A stretch of DNA of 64,000 nucleotides from Pedobacter rhodius. Lineage in GTDB: Bacteria; Bacteroidota; Bacteroidia; Sphingobacteriales; Sphingobacteriaceae. Below the pieces are notes generated by a model. It did no database searches. It was not told the origin of the DNA and saw only the letters and a program-made list of their open reading frames with translations. Location of the stretch: assembly GCF_027213645.1 (NCBI RefSeq), contig NZ_JAPWGL010000005.1, positions 186,001 to 250,000 of the forward strand, written 5' to 3'. The position numbers and the translations under genes are program-made. Positions 18,990-29,300 of this stretch are shown in pieces (within the stretch, counting starts at the first letter, position 1; each line of letters begins with the position of its first letter).

Positions 18990-19046
18990 ATAAAAAAACT
19001 CGTCATTGCAATTTAAAAATCTGCGCTCTCAAACTTTAAGTTTGCT

Positions 19047-19176
19047 GTCATTTTGAGAGAAACGAAGAATCTGCAAACGATTAGCACCTGCTCAAACCTA
19101 ACCCACGATTTTGTTTAGGTAGTGTATTTACGGAAGTTTTCCTTGGCATGGGATTCTTCACTGCATTCAGAATGAC
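19047..19176. repeat. Palindromic interspersed element with ~25-bp inverted ends
   Basis: The left end GTCATTTTGAGAGAAACGAA (19047 on) and the reverse complement of the right end (19152-19176, GTCATTCTGAATGCAGTGAA) agree at most positions. The 80 bases between hold no gene. Shorter relatives begin GTCATTTCGAC at 50014 and 56983. Confidence 0.7.
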
Positions 19177-19208
19177 AAACCATAGAGTCAATAAATAAAT
19201 CTAACCAA

Positions 19209-21092
19209 ATGAAAAAAATCATTTATCTATTATTGCTTGTAACAGCAATAAATACTTCCTGCAAAAAAGCTTCACCTGATGGTGGAACAGAAACTCCAAC
19301 CTCACCCTCGGTCGATTTGCCTGCGGGTGCCAAAGATGGCGTTGCATTTATCAATAGTGGTAAATCAGCAATTGTAACTTTATATGCGCCCGGTAAAACC
19401 TCCGTTTCGCTGATCGGTGAATTTAATAACTGGTCTGCTTCGGCTTCCGTTATGAAAAAAACATCAGATGGAAATACCTGGTGGATTCAAATCGATAACT
19501 TAGATCCAAACACGGAATATGCCTATCAATTCCTGGTTGACGGAACTTTAAAAGTAGCAGATCCTTATTGTGAGAAAATTCTGGATCCGGCAAACGACAG
19601 TTATATTTCTGCTGCAACTTATCCAAACCTTAAAGCTTATCCAACCGGAAAATCCACAGGTATTGTAAGTATTATGCAGGCTAACCAACCAACTTATACC
19701 TGGAAAAATACAGGTTTTAGTCGCCCCGATAAAAATAATCTTGTTATTTACGAATTGCTGGTCCGCGATTTTACGACGGAACACAATTATGCCTCCACTT
19801 TGGCAAAATTAGATTACCTGGTCAATATGGGTGTTAATGCGATTGAGCTTATGCCGGTAAATGAATTTGAAGGGAATTTAAGCTGGGGCTACAACCCGTC
19901 ATTTTATTTTGCCCCTGATAAGTATTACGGCACAAAAACGGCACTTCAAAATTTCATAGACGAATGCCATGGTAAAGGAATCGCCGTAATTATGGATATG
20001 GTTTTGAATCATTCATTCGGTCAGTCGCCAATGGTTCAGTTGTATTTTGATGGCTCAAAACCTGCTTCAAACAGTCCGTGGTTTAATGTTGATGCGAAAC
20101 ACCCGTTCAACGTGGGTTATGATTTTAACCATGAAAGTGCAGCAACCAAATACTTTGCAAAAAATGTAATGAAATTCTGGATGCAGCAATATAAAATTGA
20201 CGGCTTCAGGTTTGATTTATCAAAAGGCTTTACACAAAAAGCATCAACTGATGATGCAGGTTTCAGGCTTTATGATGCAGGTCGTGTAGCCATCTGGAAA
20301 GAATATAACAGCTTTATTAAAAGTATAGATGCAAATAATTTCTATGTGATTTTAGAACATTTTGCAGAAGAATCGGAAGAAAAAGTTTTGGCCGATGAAG
20401 GTATGATGCTGTGGAATAATCTAAATTATAATATGAATGAAGCCACCATGGGTTGGTTAGGCAGTTCAGATTTTTCCTGGGGATTTTATTCAAAACATGG
20501 TTTCAGCAAATCAGATGGTTTAATTACTTATGGCGAGAGTCATGATGAAGAGCGTTTAAATTATAAAAACATTTCCTTTGGAAACATGTCTGGAAGCTAT
20601 TTAATCAAAGGAAATTTACCAACCTCGTTAAAACGCGAAGAAATGGCTGCGGCTTTTCTGTTCAGTATTCCCGGACCAAAAATGGTATGGCAATTTGGTG
20701 AGTTGGGTTACGACATCAGCATTGATTACAATGGCAGAACCGGTGAAAAACCCATCAAATGGGATTACTTTTCCGATGTAAATAGAAAAGTCTTATACGA
20801 TGCTTATTCGAAATTCATCAAATTGAAAAAGAATAACAGCATTTTTAATTCTACTAATTCAACATACAATTTAGCAGGTGGTGTTAAATACATCAAACTT
20901 GTTGAAGGCACAAATACGGTCATTGTGGTTGGAAATTTTGATGTGGTTAATCAAACCGCAAATATTGATTTTGGTGCTTCGGGTATGTGGTTTGATGCTG
21001 TTGGAAATAGCATTAATCTTTCTTCAAATATCTATGGTTCAACTTTAGCTCCCGGAGAATATCATATTTTTAGTAAAACAGTTTTAAAATAA
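19209..21092 (+). CDS. CBM48-GH13 alpha-amylase lipoprotein (SusG-like role)
   Basis: This 627-residue enzyme carries a lipoprotein signal (AINTSCKKASPDGG, Cys18), a CBM48-type N-domain at about 50-140 (VSLIGEFNNWSA, TEYAYQFLVDG) and a GH13 barrel. Catalytic residues are D336 (DGFRFDLSKG), E383 (ILEHFAEE) and D446 (ESHDEERLNY). CBM48 with this barrel is shared with pullulanases and branching enzymes, but the short C-terminal domain and the exported lipoprotein signal favour a surface or periplasmic starch hydrolase. It closes the maltodextrin locus, is set apart from the MFS gene by a palindromic element, and is followed by a strong terminator. Confidence 0.88.
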   Translation: MKKIIYLLLLVTAINTSCKKASPDGGTETPTSPSVDLPAGAKDGVAFINSGKSAIVTLYAPGKTSVSLIGEFNNWSASASVMKKTSDGNTWWIQIDNLDPNTEYAYQFLVDGTLKVADPYCEKILDPANDSYISAATYPNLKAYPTGKSTGIVSIMQANQPTYTWKNTGFSRPDKNNLVIYELLVRDFTTEHNYASTLAKLDYLVNMGVNAIELMPVNEFEGNLSWGYNPSFYFAPDKYYGTKTALQNFIDECHGKGIAVIMDMVLNHSFGQSPMVQLYFDGSKPASNSPWFNVDAKHPFNVGYDFNHESAATKYFAKNVMKFWMQQYKIDGFRFDLSKGFTQKASTDDAGFRLYDAGRVAIWKEYNSFIKSIDANNFYVILEHFAEESEEKVLADEGMMLWNNLNYNMNEATMGWLGSSDFSWGFYSKHGFSKSDGLITYGESHDEERLNYKNISFGNMSGSYLIKGNLPTSLKREEMAAAFLFSIPGPKMVWQFGELGYDISIDYNGRTGEKPIKWDYFSDVNRKVLYDAYSKFIKLKKNNSIFNSTNSTYNLAGGVKYIKLVEGTNTVIVVGNFDVVNQTANIDFGASGMWFDAVGNSINLSSNIYGSTLAPGEYHIFSKTVLK

Positions 21093-21146
21093 AGTTAATA
21101 TTTCCAGATCCTTTGAACAATAAATGTTAATTAACGATATGGTTTA

Positions 21147-21180
21147 AAATGGCATTGCAAAACCGCAATGCCATTTTTTT
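21147..21180 (+). terminator. Terminator after the CBM48-GH13 gene
   Basis: Perfect 12-bp stem AAATGGCATTGC (21147-21158) with its complement (21165-21176), 6-base loop, followed by T-rich sequence. It ends the maltodextrin locus. Confidence 0.85.
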
Positions 21181-21252
21181 ATGGTAACATTTTCAATGTT
21201 TTTTTGATTGGCGTTTGATTAGTCGGATATTTATGCACCAAACAAAAACTAA

Positions 21253-22812
21253 ATGAAATTTAAATTTATATTATCTGCTTTCCTGCTTGGAAGCATTTTT
21301 GCCAACGCACAACAAGTACCGAAAAGAACACCTGTAAAAGAGACAACAACAACATCGCAGGTAACGATTAAAGAAGAACCAAAACCCGCAGGGAACGAAC
21401 GTGCAATAAAGGTAGAAAGTTCTGTGATTACCAATCACACGGTTAATATCAATGGCAAATCGGTAGCGTACAAAGCAACTACAGGCACCTTACCTGTTTG
21501 GGATGAGGAGGGTAAACCAATTGCAGGTCTGTTCTATACATATTATGAAAGAACTGATGTACAAAATAAAGATAAGCGGCCGCTGGTTATCTCTTTTAAT
21601 GGTGGCCCGGGTTCTGCTTCCGTTTGGATGCACATCGCCTATACCGGTCCGGTTGTTTTAAATATCGATGATGAAGGCTATCCGGTTCAGCCTTATGGCT
21701 ATAAAGAAAATCCATATTCAATTCTGGATGTTGCCGATATTGTTTACATCGATCCGGTTAATACAGGTTATTCAAGAGCAGTTAGTAAAGATATTCCGAC
21801 AAATAAATTTTTTGGTGTAAGGGCAGATATCAAATACCTGGCCGAATGGATCAATACCTTTGTGACCAGAAATGATCGCTGGGCATCACCGAAATTTTTA
21901 ATTGGTGAAAGTTATGGCACAACACGCGTTTCGGGCCTGGCTTTAGAGTTACAAAACAGCCAGTGGATGTATTTAAATGGTGTTGTTTTAGTTTCTCCAA
22001 CAGAACTCGGTATAGAGAGAAGTGGTCCGGTTGATGCCGCATTACGCTTACCTTATTTCGCTGCTACCGCCTGGTACCATAAAGCTTTACCCGCTGATTT
22101 ACAATCGAAGGATTTAACCGCAATGTTGCCTGAAGTGGAAAGCTTTACGATAAATGAAGTGATTCCCGCTATTTCGCAGGGTGGCATGTTAAGTGCGGAA
22201 AAGAAAAAGGCAATCGCAGCAAAAATGGCTCGTTATTCCGGAATTTCCGAAAAAGTATTCTCAGATTATAACCTTAATGTTCCAACCGATTTCTTCTGGA
22301 AGGAATTATTAAGGGAAAAAGGTTTTACCGTTGGTCGTTTAGATTCGCGTTATAAAGGTGTTGATAAAATGAGTGCCGGAGAATCTCCGGATTATAATGC
22401 TGAATTAACTTCGTGGTTGCATTCTTTTACACCTGCGATCAATATGTACATCAGAAATGAACTTAATTACAAAACGGATTTAAAGTATAACATGTTTGGC
22501 TCAGTTTATCCCTGGGATAACTCGGGCGATAAAACAGGGGATAATTTAAGACAAGCAATGGCACAAAATCCATACCTGCATTTGTTGGTTCAATCGGGAT
22601 ATTACGATGGTGCCTGCGATTATTTTAATGCAAAATATAGCATGTGGCAGTTAGATGCTGCTGGTAAACTTCAGGATAGAATGACCTGGGAGGGTTACCG
22701 AAGCGGCCACATGATGTACCTGCGTAAAGATGATTTGAAAACTGCAAATAGCCACATCAGGGAATTTATTAAAAAGGCATTGCCTAAAGCTGGAGAACCG
22801 GCTAAGTTTTAA
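21253..22812 (+). CDS. S10-family serine carboxypeptidase, exported
   Basis: This 519-residue peptidase begins with a signal peptide (MKFKFILSAFLLGSIFANA-Q). It has the S10 oxyanion segment FNGGPGSASVWMH, the nucleophile S220 in LIGESYGTTR, the Asp in YYDGACDYF and the His in YRSGHMMYL near the C-terminus, so the triad is complete. It should remove C-terminal residues from peptides in the periplasm. The promoter must lie in the 70 bases after the preceding terminator. No functional tie to the sugar locus is apparent. Confidence 0.92.
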   Translation: MKFKFILSAFLLGSIFANAQQVPKRTPVKETTTTSQVTIKEEPKPAGNERAIKVESSVITNHTVNINGKSVAYKATTGTLPVWDEEGKPIAGLFYTYYERTDVQNKDKRPLVISFNGGPGSASVWMHIAYTGPVVLNIDDEGYPVQPYGYKENPYSILDVADIVYIDPVNTGYSRAVSKDIPTNKFFGVRADIKYLAEWINTFVTRNDRWASPKFLIGESYGTTRVSGLALELQNSQWMYLNGVVLVSPTELGIERSGPVDAALRLPYFAATAWYHKALPADLQSKDLTAMLPEVESFTINEVIPAISQGGMLSAEKKKAIAAKMARYSGISEKVFSDYNLNVPTDFFWKELLREKGFTVGRLDSRYKGVDKMSAGESPDYNAELTSWLHSFTPAINMYIRNELNYKTDLKYNMFGSVYPWDNSGDKTGDNLRQAMAQNPYLHLLVQSGYYDGACDYFNAKYSMWQLDAAGKLQDRMTWEGYRSGHMMYLRKDDLKTANSHIREFIKKALPKAGEPAKF

Positions 22813-22864
22813 CCAGCATTTAAGGATTAAAAGATTATAGGATTCTTGAGGTTAAACTTCACTG

Positions 22865-22893
22865 AAGCTGGCTTATTTTTGCCGGCTTTTTTG
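22865..22893 (+). terminator. Terminator after the S10 peptidase
   Basis: Stem AAGCTGGC/GCCGGCTT (22865-22872 and 22881-22888, one G-T pair) followed by a T-run. Confidence 0.75.
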
Positions 22894-22952
22894 TTTTTCT
22901 ATTTGATGTTTGCTGTCAAATATTTATAATTACAACATAAAGCAGATACAAA

Positions 22953-23126
22953 ATGAATGCAGCGCTCAATCTAATTTTCATAATCGCGTCTATTATTATA
23001 ATTACTTATGGTGTAAATAACCTGAGTGAACCATCCAATTTGCAGGTTGCAATTGGTGTTGCTGAAATCATTCTTGGTTTACTTGTATTATATTTTCCAA
23101 CAAAAAAACTATTTAAAAAACTTTAA
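22953..23126 (+). CDS. Small membrane protein, 57 residues
   Basis: A short frame beginning MNAALNLIFIIASIIII encodes two hydrophobic helices (about 5-19 and 33-48) joined by a polar turn (NNLSEPSN), with a basic tail KKLFKKL. It ends five bases before the SPFH gene, so the two are probably translated together. No family is recognised. Its placement, membrane character and tight spacing argue that it is real. Confidence 0.6.
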   Translation: MNAALNLIFIIASIIIITYGVNNLSEPSNLQVAIGVAEIILGLLVLYFPTKKLFKKL

Positions 23127-23131
23127 CGCTC

Positions 23132-23995
23132 ATGGAATACGAAGAAGGCGACAGAAGAAATCTGACAAAAAAACTTATCAAATATGGGGCAATGTTAATT
23201 GCGCTTATCGTAATTTATGCAATACAACCTTTTACCTACGAAAATATAGATGCCGGAAATGTTGGTATAAAGATAAATCTTTACGGCTCGGACAGGGGTG
23301 TAGATAATATTACCATCGTAACCGGTAGGGTTTGGTATAACACCTGGACGACCAAGATAGTTGAATTTCCTACTTATACTCAATCTGTAGATTATGAACC
23401 CTTTGTGGTTACCACGAGAGATGCCGCAGAGTTTAAAGTTGATCCGAAATTAAACTATCATGTTAATGCCACCATGGTACCTCAAATTTACAGGCAGTAC
23501 CGTAAACCGCTGGTAGAAATTGAACAGCAGTTTATGCGTAACACTATTTACGATGCTTATCGAATTGTAGCCAATTCATTCAGCTCAGATTCTGTAATGA
23601 GTAACAGAGAACGTTTTGAAGACCGGATACAAATGATTTTAACAAAAAACCTAAGTAAAGATGGTTTTGTTTATGACCAATTAACTTCAGCGATTACGCC
23701 GCCTGAAAGTTTGAGGCAAATGATTGATGAGAAAAACGCATCGATACAGGCGAGATTAAAAGCTGAAAACCAGGCAAAGCAGGCAGATGCTGAAGCAAAA
23801 GTTAAAGTAGCAACGGCTACAGGTGAAGCACAGGCTTTATTGGTTAGGGCTAAAGCTGAATCGGAAGCTAACCGGTTAAGACAGCAGTCATTAACACCAT
23901 TATTGGTACAACAACAGTGGATTCAAAAGTGGGATGGTAAGTTGCCAACTACACAGGCAGGTGGGAATTCAAGCTTTATGCTGCCTTTAAAATAA
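23132..23995 (+). CDS. SPFH/prohibitin-family membrane protein
   Basis: A 287-residue protein with one N-terminal transmembrane segment (residues ~17-31, [15 protein letters not shown]) and a band-7/SPFH domain starting [10 protein letters not shown]. The charged Ala/Glu-rich coiled coil at about 205-260 ([19 protein letters not shown]) is typical of prohibitins and HflC-like scaffold proteins. It should form large membrane-anchored rings that shield or regulate proteases and membrane proteins. The preceding small membrane protein is a candidate partner. Confidence 0.88.
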   Translation: MEYEEGDRRNLTKKLIKYGAMLIALIVIYAIQPFTYENIDAGNVGIKINLYGSDRGVDNITIVTGRVWYNTWTTKIVEFPTYTQSVDYEPFVVTTRDAAEFKVDPKLNYHVNATMVPQIYRQYRKPLVEIEQQFMRNTIYDAYRIVANSFSSDSVMSNRERFEDRIQMILTKNLSKDGFVYDQLTSAITPPESLRQMIDEKNASIQARLKAENQAKQADAEAKVKVATATGEAQALLVRAKAESEANRLRQQSLTPLLVQQQWIQKWDGKLPTTQAGGNSSFMLPLK

Positions 23996-24057
23996 ATAAG
24001 CTGGCGGGAAAAATTTGCTATCTAAAAACTGTTAACTGCAAACTAAAAATAAATACT

Positions 24058-24065
24058 TATTTTTG
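24058..24065 (+). promoter_or_regulatory. Possible -7 element TATTTTTG for accA
   Basis: The 8-mer fits the Bacteroidota -7 consensus TAnnTTTG and lies 11 bases before the accA start. No clear -33 TTTG is seen, so support is partial. Confidence 0.4.
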
Positions 24066-24075
24066 TAACCCAATT

Positions 24076-25038
24076 ATGCAGCAAATAAAAACATCATTCG
24101 ATTTTGAAAAGCCTATTGCCGATTTAGTTCAGCAGATAGAAAAGGTTAAACAAGTTGCCGAAAAGACTAAGGTAGATATGTCTGCCACTCTGGATGAACT
24201 TGATGTCAAATTAAATGACACCACAAATAACTTATATAAGAACTTAACGGGTTGGAATAAGGTTCAAATGAGCCGCCATCCGGACAGGCCGCAAACACTT
24301 GATTACATCAATATGATTTGCGATGATTTTATTGAGTTACATGGCGACAGAACCGTTAAAGATGATAAAGCAATTATCGGTGGTTTCGCGACGATTAATG
24401 GTCAAACGGTAATGGTTATTGGTCACCAGAAAGGAAAAAATACCAAAGAGCGTCAGTATCGCAACTTCGGTATGGCAAATCCTGAAGGTTACCGTAAGGC
24501 CCTACGTTTAATGCGTTTGGCAGAAAAGTTTAATAAGCCCGTAATTTCTTTTATTGATACGATGGGCGCTTACCCTGGTTTAGAAGCCGAGGAACGCGGA
24601 CAAGGAGAAGCCATTGCCAGAAACTTACTTGAAATGTCTGTATTACGTGTGCCGATTATCTGTATTGTTGTAGGTGAAGGTGCATCGGGTGGTGCCCTGG
24701 GTATCGGTATCGGTGACAAAGTTTATATGCTGGAGCATACCTGGTATTCTGTTATCTCCCCTGAATCTTGTTCTTCTATCTTATGGAGAAGCTGGGATTT
24801 TAAAGAGAAGGCCGCCGAATGCTTAAAACTGACTTCCGATGATATGTTTGGCAACAAGCTGATCGATGGAATTATCCCTGAGCCTTTAGGTGGTGCACAT
24901 CAGGATCCTGAATTAATGGGACAAACCATGAAAGATTATATTTTAAAGGATTTAGCTTCTTTAGGAAAGTTAAAAACAGATAAACTTATCGAACAAAGAA
25001 TTGATAAATTCTGTGCGATGGGTGTTGTAAACGAATAA
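24076..25038 (+). CDS. accA: Acetyl-CoA carboxylase carboxyltransferase subunit alpha
   Basis: The 320-residue subunit joins AccD to move CO2 from biotin to acetyl-CoA, the first step of fatty-acid synthesis. It starts with the N-terminal helix ([16 protein letters not shown]). The crotonase-like carboxyltransferase core contains [43 protein letters not shown] and [12 protein letters not shown]. Length is normal. accD is not in the window, which is common since the two are often unlinked. A terminator follows. Confidence 0.97.
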   Translation: MQQIKTSFDFEKPIADLVQQIEKVKQVAEKTKVDMSATLDELDVKLNDTTNNLYKNLTGWNKVQMSRHPDRPQTLDYINMICDDFIELHGDRTVKDDKAIIGGFATINGQTVMVIGHQKGKNTKERQYRNFGMANPEGYRKALRLMRLAEKFNKPVISFIDTMGAYPGLEAEERGQGEAIARNLLEMSVLRVPIICIVVGEGASGGALGIGIGDKVYMLEHTWYSVISPESCSSILWRSWDFKEKAAECLKLTSDDMFGNKLIDGIIPEPLGGAHQDPELMGQTMKDYILKDLASLGKLKTDKLIEQRIDKFCAMGVVNE

Positions 25039-25059
25039 TATTGTTTCTTTGATATTTCG

Positions 25060-25096
25060 AAATCCTGTTTGAGTTAACAAGCAGGATTTTTTTTGC
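25060..25096 (+). terminator. Terminator after accA
   Basis: Stem AATCCTG/CAGGATT (25061-25067 and 25082-25088) extended by TTTG/CAAG-type pairs, then eight T. Confidence 0.75.
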
Positions 25097-25123
25097 TATT
25101 TTCCCCGTCACGCTGAACACTGC

Positions 25124-25425
25124 GCTCCCGCTCGTTTGTAACGAGCGGGTAAATAGCAAATCGTATTTTACGATATAATTTGTTTAAATACCAGCGACTA
25201 AGTCGCAAAGTTATAGTGCGCTCGTTAGAAACGAGCGCAGGCAATTGTGCTCCCGCTCATTTCTAATGAGTGGGTAAATAGTAAATCGTATTTTACGATA
25301 TAATTTGCTTAAACACCAGCGACTAAGTCGCAAAACTATAATGCACTCGTTAGAAACGAGCGCAAGCAATTGTGCTCCTGCTCATTTCTAATGAGTGGGT
25401 AAATAGTAAATCGTATTTTACGATC
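25124..25425. repeat. Tandem 125-bp hairpin units, left arm of the RAYT array
   Basis: Units begin GCTCCCGCTC at 25124 and 25249, and as GCTCCTGCTC at 25374, exactly 125 bases apart. The third is cut off by the transposase gene. Each full unit holds four hairpins: CCCGCTCGTT-TGT-AACGAGCGGG, ATCGTATTTTACGAT, GCGACTAAGTCGC and GCGCTCGTT-AGA-AACGAGCGC. Base changes between copies often keep the stems (CTCATT with AATGAG). Confidence 0.9.
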
Positions 25426-25980
25426 TCAATAGACATTTAATAATTCAACTTTCAAAATCCCTGGTAAACTTGTGTAATTTGAAGCTGAACTATATAAATA
25501 ATGCTCAGGTTCGGAAACTATACCTGCCCTGACCGGATTTTGATGAATATAGTTCAATTTTTGAAATGTGAAATCAGGTGTTATTAATTCCACGGCATGA
25601 TAGCCATCCTGCCAGACTTTATAATTTTCTATTCTTTCCAGATATCTTCCTGCAAATTCAAATTTGTTTAACAACCATTTTTTTCTGCTCTCATTGCTTT
25701 CGCTGATTTCTTTAATTAATAATTTATTGGTAAACTTTTTAAAATCTCTAACTATCTCAAATAATTTTAAGCTTCCTTCAGAAGATGCGATTAAATGAAT
25801 ATGATTTGTCATTAAGCAAAATGCATAAAGTTTTAAACCTTTATGTTGTTGACAGTATTTTATTGAATCTATGATGATTTCTTTGTATGAATTACGGGTA
25901 AATAAGTCTATCCAATCAACAATAGTGAAAGTAAGGAAGTATATCCCCTCAGGAGCGGTTGCTTTATATTGATCTGACAT
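25426..25980 (-). CDS. REP-associated tyrosine transposase (RAYT, Y1 HUH family)
   Basis: This 184-residue protein is a single-strand DNA transposase-like enzyme of the TnpA-REP group. The HUH metal motif is HIHLI in CLMTNHIHLIAS at about 58-69, and the catalytic Tyr is in KLNYIHQNPVRAGIV at about 143. YHAVELI and the terminal YSSASNY are also typical. It lies inside an array of the hairpins that such enzymes recognise, and its stop codon falls at the edge of a unit. A small hairpin CTACTA-AATA-TAGTAG (25981-25996) is immediately before the start codon. These proteins are usually domesticated single-copy genes, not transposons that move themselves. Confidence 0.92.
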   Translation of the reverse strand: MSDQYKATAPEGIYFLTFTIVDWIDLFTRNSYKEIIIDSIKYCQQHKGLKLYAFCLMTNHIHLIASSEGSLKLFEIVRDFKKFTNKLLIKEISESNESRKKWLLNKFEFAGRYLERIENYKVWQDGYHAVELITPDFTFQKLNYIHQNPVRAGIVSEPEHYLYSSASNYTSLPGILKVELLNVY

Positions 25981-26014
25981 CTACTAAATATAGTAGATTA
26001 TTATGAAATTTTTT

Positions 26015-26267
26015 GCGACTAAGTCGCAAAGCTATAATGCACTCGTTAAAAACGAGCGCAAGCAATAAGAACTAAATATGATGCTAAATGCTCCCGCTCG
26101 TTTGTAACGAGCGGGTGTATAATTAATCGTATTTTACGATATAATTTGTTTAAGCACCAGCGACTCAGTCGCAAAACTATAATGCACTCGTTAGAAACGA
26201 GCGCAGGCGATAGTGCTCCCGCTCGTTTGTAACGAGTGGGTAAATAGTAAATCGTATTTTACGATAT
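26015..26267. repeat. Tandem 125-bp hairpin units, right arm of the RAYT array
   Basis: The array resumes with GCGACTAAGTCGC at 26015, in the middle of a unit. Further units start GCTCCCGCTCG at 26090 and 26215, again 125 bases apart. The gap between the two arms is the transposase gene, and about 20 bases of a unit (ATAATTTGTTTAAA and neighbours) are missing at the junction. Confidence 0.9.
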
Positions 26268-26335
26268 AAATAAAACTTCCTAAGTCTTTTCCGTCGCTTT
26301 TATTTTAAGACTTCGCAGGTTTGGCTACCAACAAA

Positions 26336-26365
26336 AAAGCAGCTACAAATTAATGTGGCTGCTTT
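26336..26365 (-). terminator. Terminator of the downstream DUF2723 gene
   Basis: An 11-bp stem (26336-26346 with 26355-26365, one G-T pair), followed on the minus strand by a T-run. Confidence 0.75.
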
Positions 26366-26385
26366 ATAGTCTTTATAATTATAAA

Positions 26386-29300
26386 TTATTGCCCTGGTTG
26401 CTGACCAAAGTAACCTGAAAATCTTGCTTCAAGTCCTGCAAATTGTTTTTCCAGTTGGGCGCTCACTTTCGCTTGTCCCATTGCTTTGGATACTTTCACC
26501 ATCCTATCCAGGTAATACAATCCGGTTTGAACATTTTGCGTACCGGTAATGCTTCCTTTCGATGCGGAAATATCAGCCAGATAAGTCAATTCTTTTTGGA
26601 TGTAATCACCGGATTTTAACAGGATATCGTTGGCTCTTGCGGTTTCACCAAGTTTATATAAGTTTTCGGCCATATAGTATTTAACAACAACAGTTCTGAT
26701 ACCGAAAAACTTATCAGGCATAACATTAAAATATTTATCCACTACTTTCTTTGCTTCATTAACCTTACCTTCTTTGATTAAGCTTCCGGTTAAGCTGCTG
26801 AAGAGGTTGGTGAAAATAAATGTATCATCTGAAGACTGCGGATCCAGATACTTCGCCGTTTTGATGTTACCCCATTTAAATTTCTCCATTACATTTTTGT
26901 AAAGAACAGGTGTGTTCAATAACTCTTCTCTGTCTTCATATGCGGTTGTATCTGTTTTCAGCGGCAATAAGCGTAATGCTAAACCTTCGCTGTATAAATA
27001 TTTATCTAAACCGTTATATTGCTCGGAAGGAACTGTCGAAGCGAAATAAATAGGACGTTTCCAGTTATTATGAGCAAGAATATCAAGCATTGCCAATGTC
27101 CCTTTAGTTACATAGCCTTTGTTAAACTTCCACTGCATTTCAGGAGCTATTTTAGCCGCATCAGCCGCAGGTACAGTTCCTGTACTGATCACTTCCTGAG
27201 GGTTAATGGTCAGTTTAAAGTTTTTAGTTGGCAAGAAATTCGATTTTGTACCATCCTGCATGGCTACCTTATCGTCAGGGCTGTCAGATAACAACAAATC
27301 AACAACATTTTTAAGTTCTACATTACCGGCAATTTTATAGTCATCGTAAGGCATTACATCACGCACGCCCTGCACAAATTGCGATTCTTTCATCGAAATC
27401 GGTAAAGGTTCAGAATCATTTTGTTTCTGCTTCATGCCATTCAGGTACCAATCTGTATCGAACAAACTTAAGTTTACAATACGCACATCCGGACGAACTC
27501 TTTCCACTTCCTGGATATACCAAAGCGGGTAAGTATCATTATCACCGTAAGTAAATAAGATTGCATTTGGCGCACAAGATTGCAGGTAATCTAAAGCAAT
27601 GTCGTGGGCAACCAATTTGGTAGAACGATCATGATCATCCCATCCCTGTTGCGCCATAATAACCGGCGCGGCAAATAAACCAATTACAGAAGCTGCAATT
27701 GCACCGGTTGTAGGCGTAAGTTTCTTAAACAGCCATTCTTTTATGGCTAATACCCCGAGACCAATCCATATGGCAAAAGCATAGAACGAGCCCACGTAAG
27801 CATAATCACGTTCGCGGGGTTCTAAAGGTTTCTGATTCAGGTATAATACAATTGCGATACCCGTGAAGAAAAATAATAAGCCGACAACACCAGCATCTTT
27901 TTGATTACGGCCAAAGTGCCAGATAGCACCCATTAAACCAATAATTAATGGTAAGAAGAAAAACCTGTTATAAGCTTTATTGTCGACAGTTGATGGCGGC
28001 AAATGACTTTGGTCGCCATGCCATACCGCATCAATTGGTTTAATGCCACTTAAAGATGTACCTTCAAAACCACTTCCTTGTCCTTGTTCATCGTTTTGGC
28101 GACCAACGAAGTTCCAGCCAAAATAACGCATGTACATATAACCAATTTGATAACTGAATAAAAACCCAACATTATCAACCAGATTTGGCTTTTTGCTGTC
28201 ATCCAGATGCATCCACTCTTTGTAAAACTCGGCGTGCTTTTGGTCATCGCTATACATACGAGGTAAAAATGTATTATCAGCATATTCGTAATCGTTCTTT
28301 TTACCTGCAACTTCATACTTTTCAGCACCTTTTCTCCAGATTGTTTTTCCTTCCGTTACGCCGGTTCTTTCTGAGTTATAGTTGGGGCCGAATAGCAATG
28401 GACGATCGCCATATTGCTCGCGGTTTAAATAACTTAAGAAAGAGAAAGCATCTTTCGGAGCGCTGTTATTTAAGTTTGGGTCTGCTTTTGCTCTGATGAT
28501 AATCATTGCAAATGAAGCATAACCAAAAATGATTAAAACGGTAGAAATCAGGCCTAAGTTTAATAATTTCTTTTGATGTTTGATTGAATAACGAATACCC
28601 CAAACAAATGCAGCGATAATTAAAATAGCGAAGAATAATACACCCGTTCCGAAACCTAATCCTAATGTGTTAACGAAGAATAAATCAAAGTAAGCACCAA
28701 ATGAAACTAGGTATTGAATAATTCCGTATTGGATTACACCTAAAATTAATATACCAACTATCAGGGTTTTGAAAATGCCCGAAGTGGTTGCTTTACCTGT
28801 TTTTTTGAAATAATAAATAAAAGCAATTGCCGGGATGGTTAGCAAGTTTAAAAGGTGAATACCAATTGATAAACCCATTATATATGCAATAAAAAGCAAC
28901 CATCTGTCAGCTCTGGGCTCATCAGCATGTGCTTCCCATTTTAAAATGCCCCAGAATACGATAGCTGTAAATAATGATGATTGCGCATAAACTTCAGATT
29001 CTACCGCTGAAAACCAAAAACTATCAGAAAAAGCATAAGCTAAAGCGCCAACTACACCTGCACCCATTATGCTGATAAGTTGACCGGTTGTTAATGCTTC
29101 GCCGGCTTTTACTAAAGTCTTTTTTGCCAGTGCAGTAATGGTCCAGAATAAGAATAATATGGTCGCTGCACTAGACAAAGCAGAACCAATGTTCATCCAG
29201 TAGGCAACTTTGGTTACATCTCCAAATGCAAACACAGAGAAAAATCTTTGTAGCATTAAAAATAGTGGTGCCCCAGGCTGGTGAACAACCTGCATCCTTA

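Noticed and set aside
25124-26267. Possible CRISPR array or IS element
   Set aside because: Units are 125-bp tandem hairpins with no variable spacers, and the protein is a RAYT without IS-type terminal ends.
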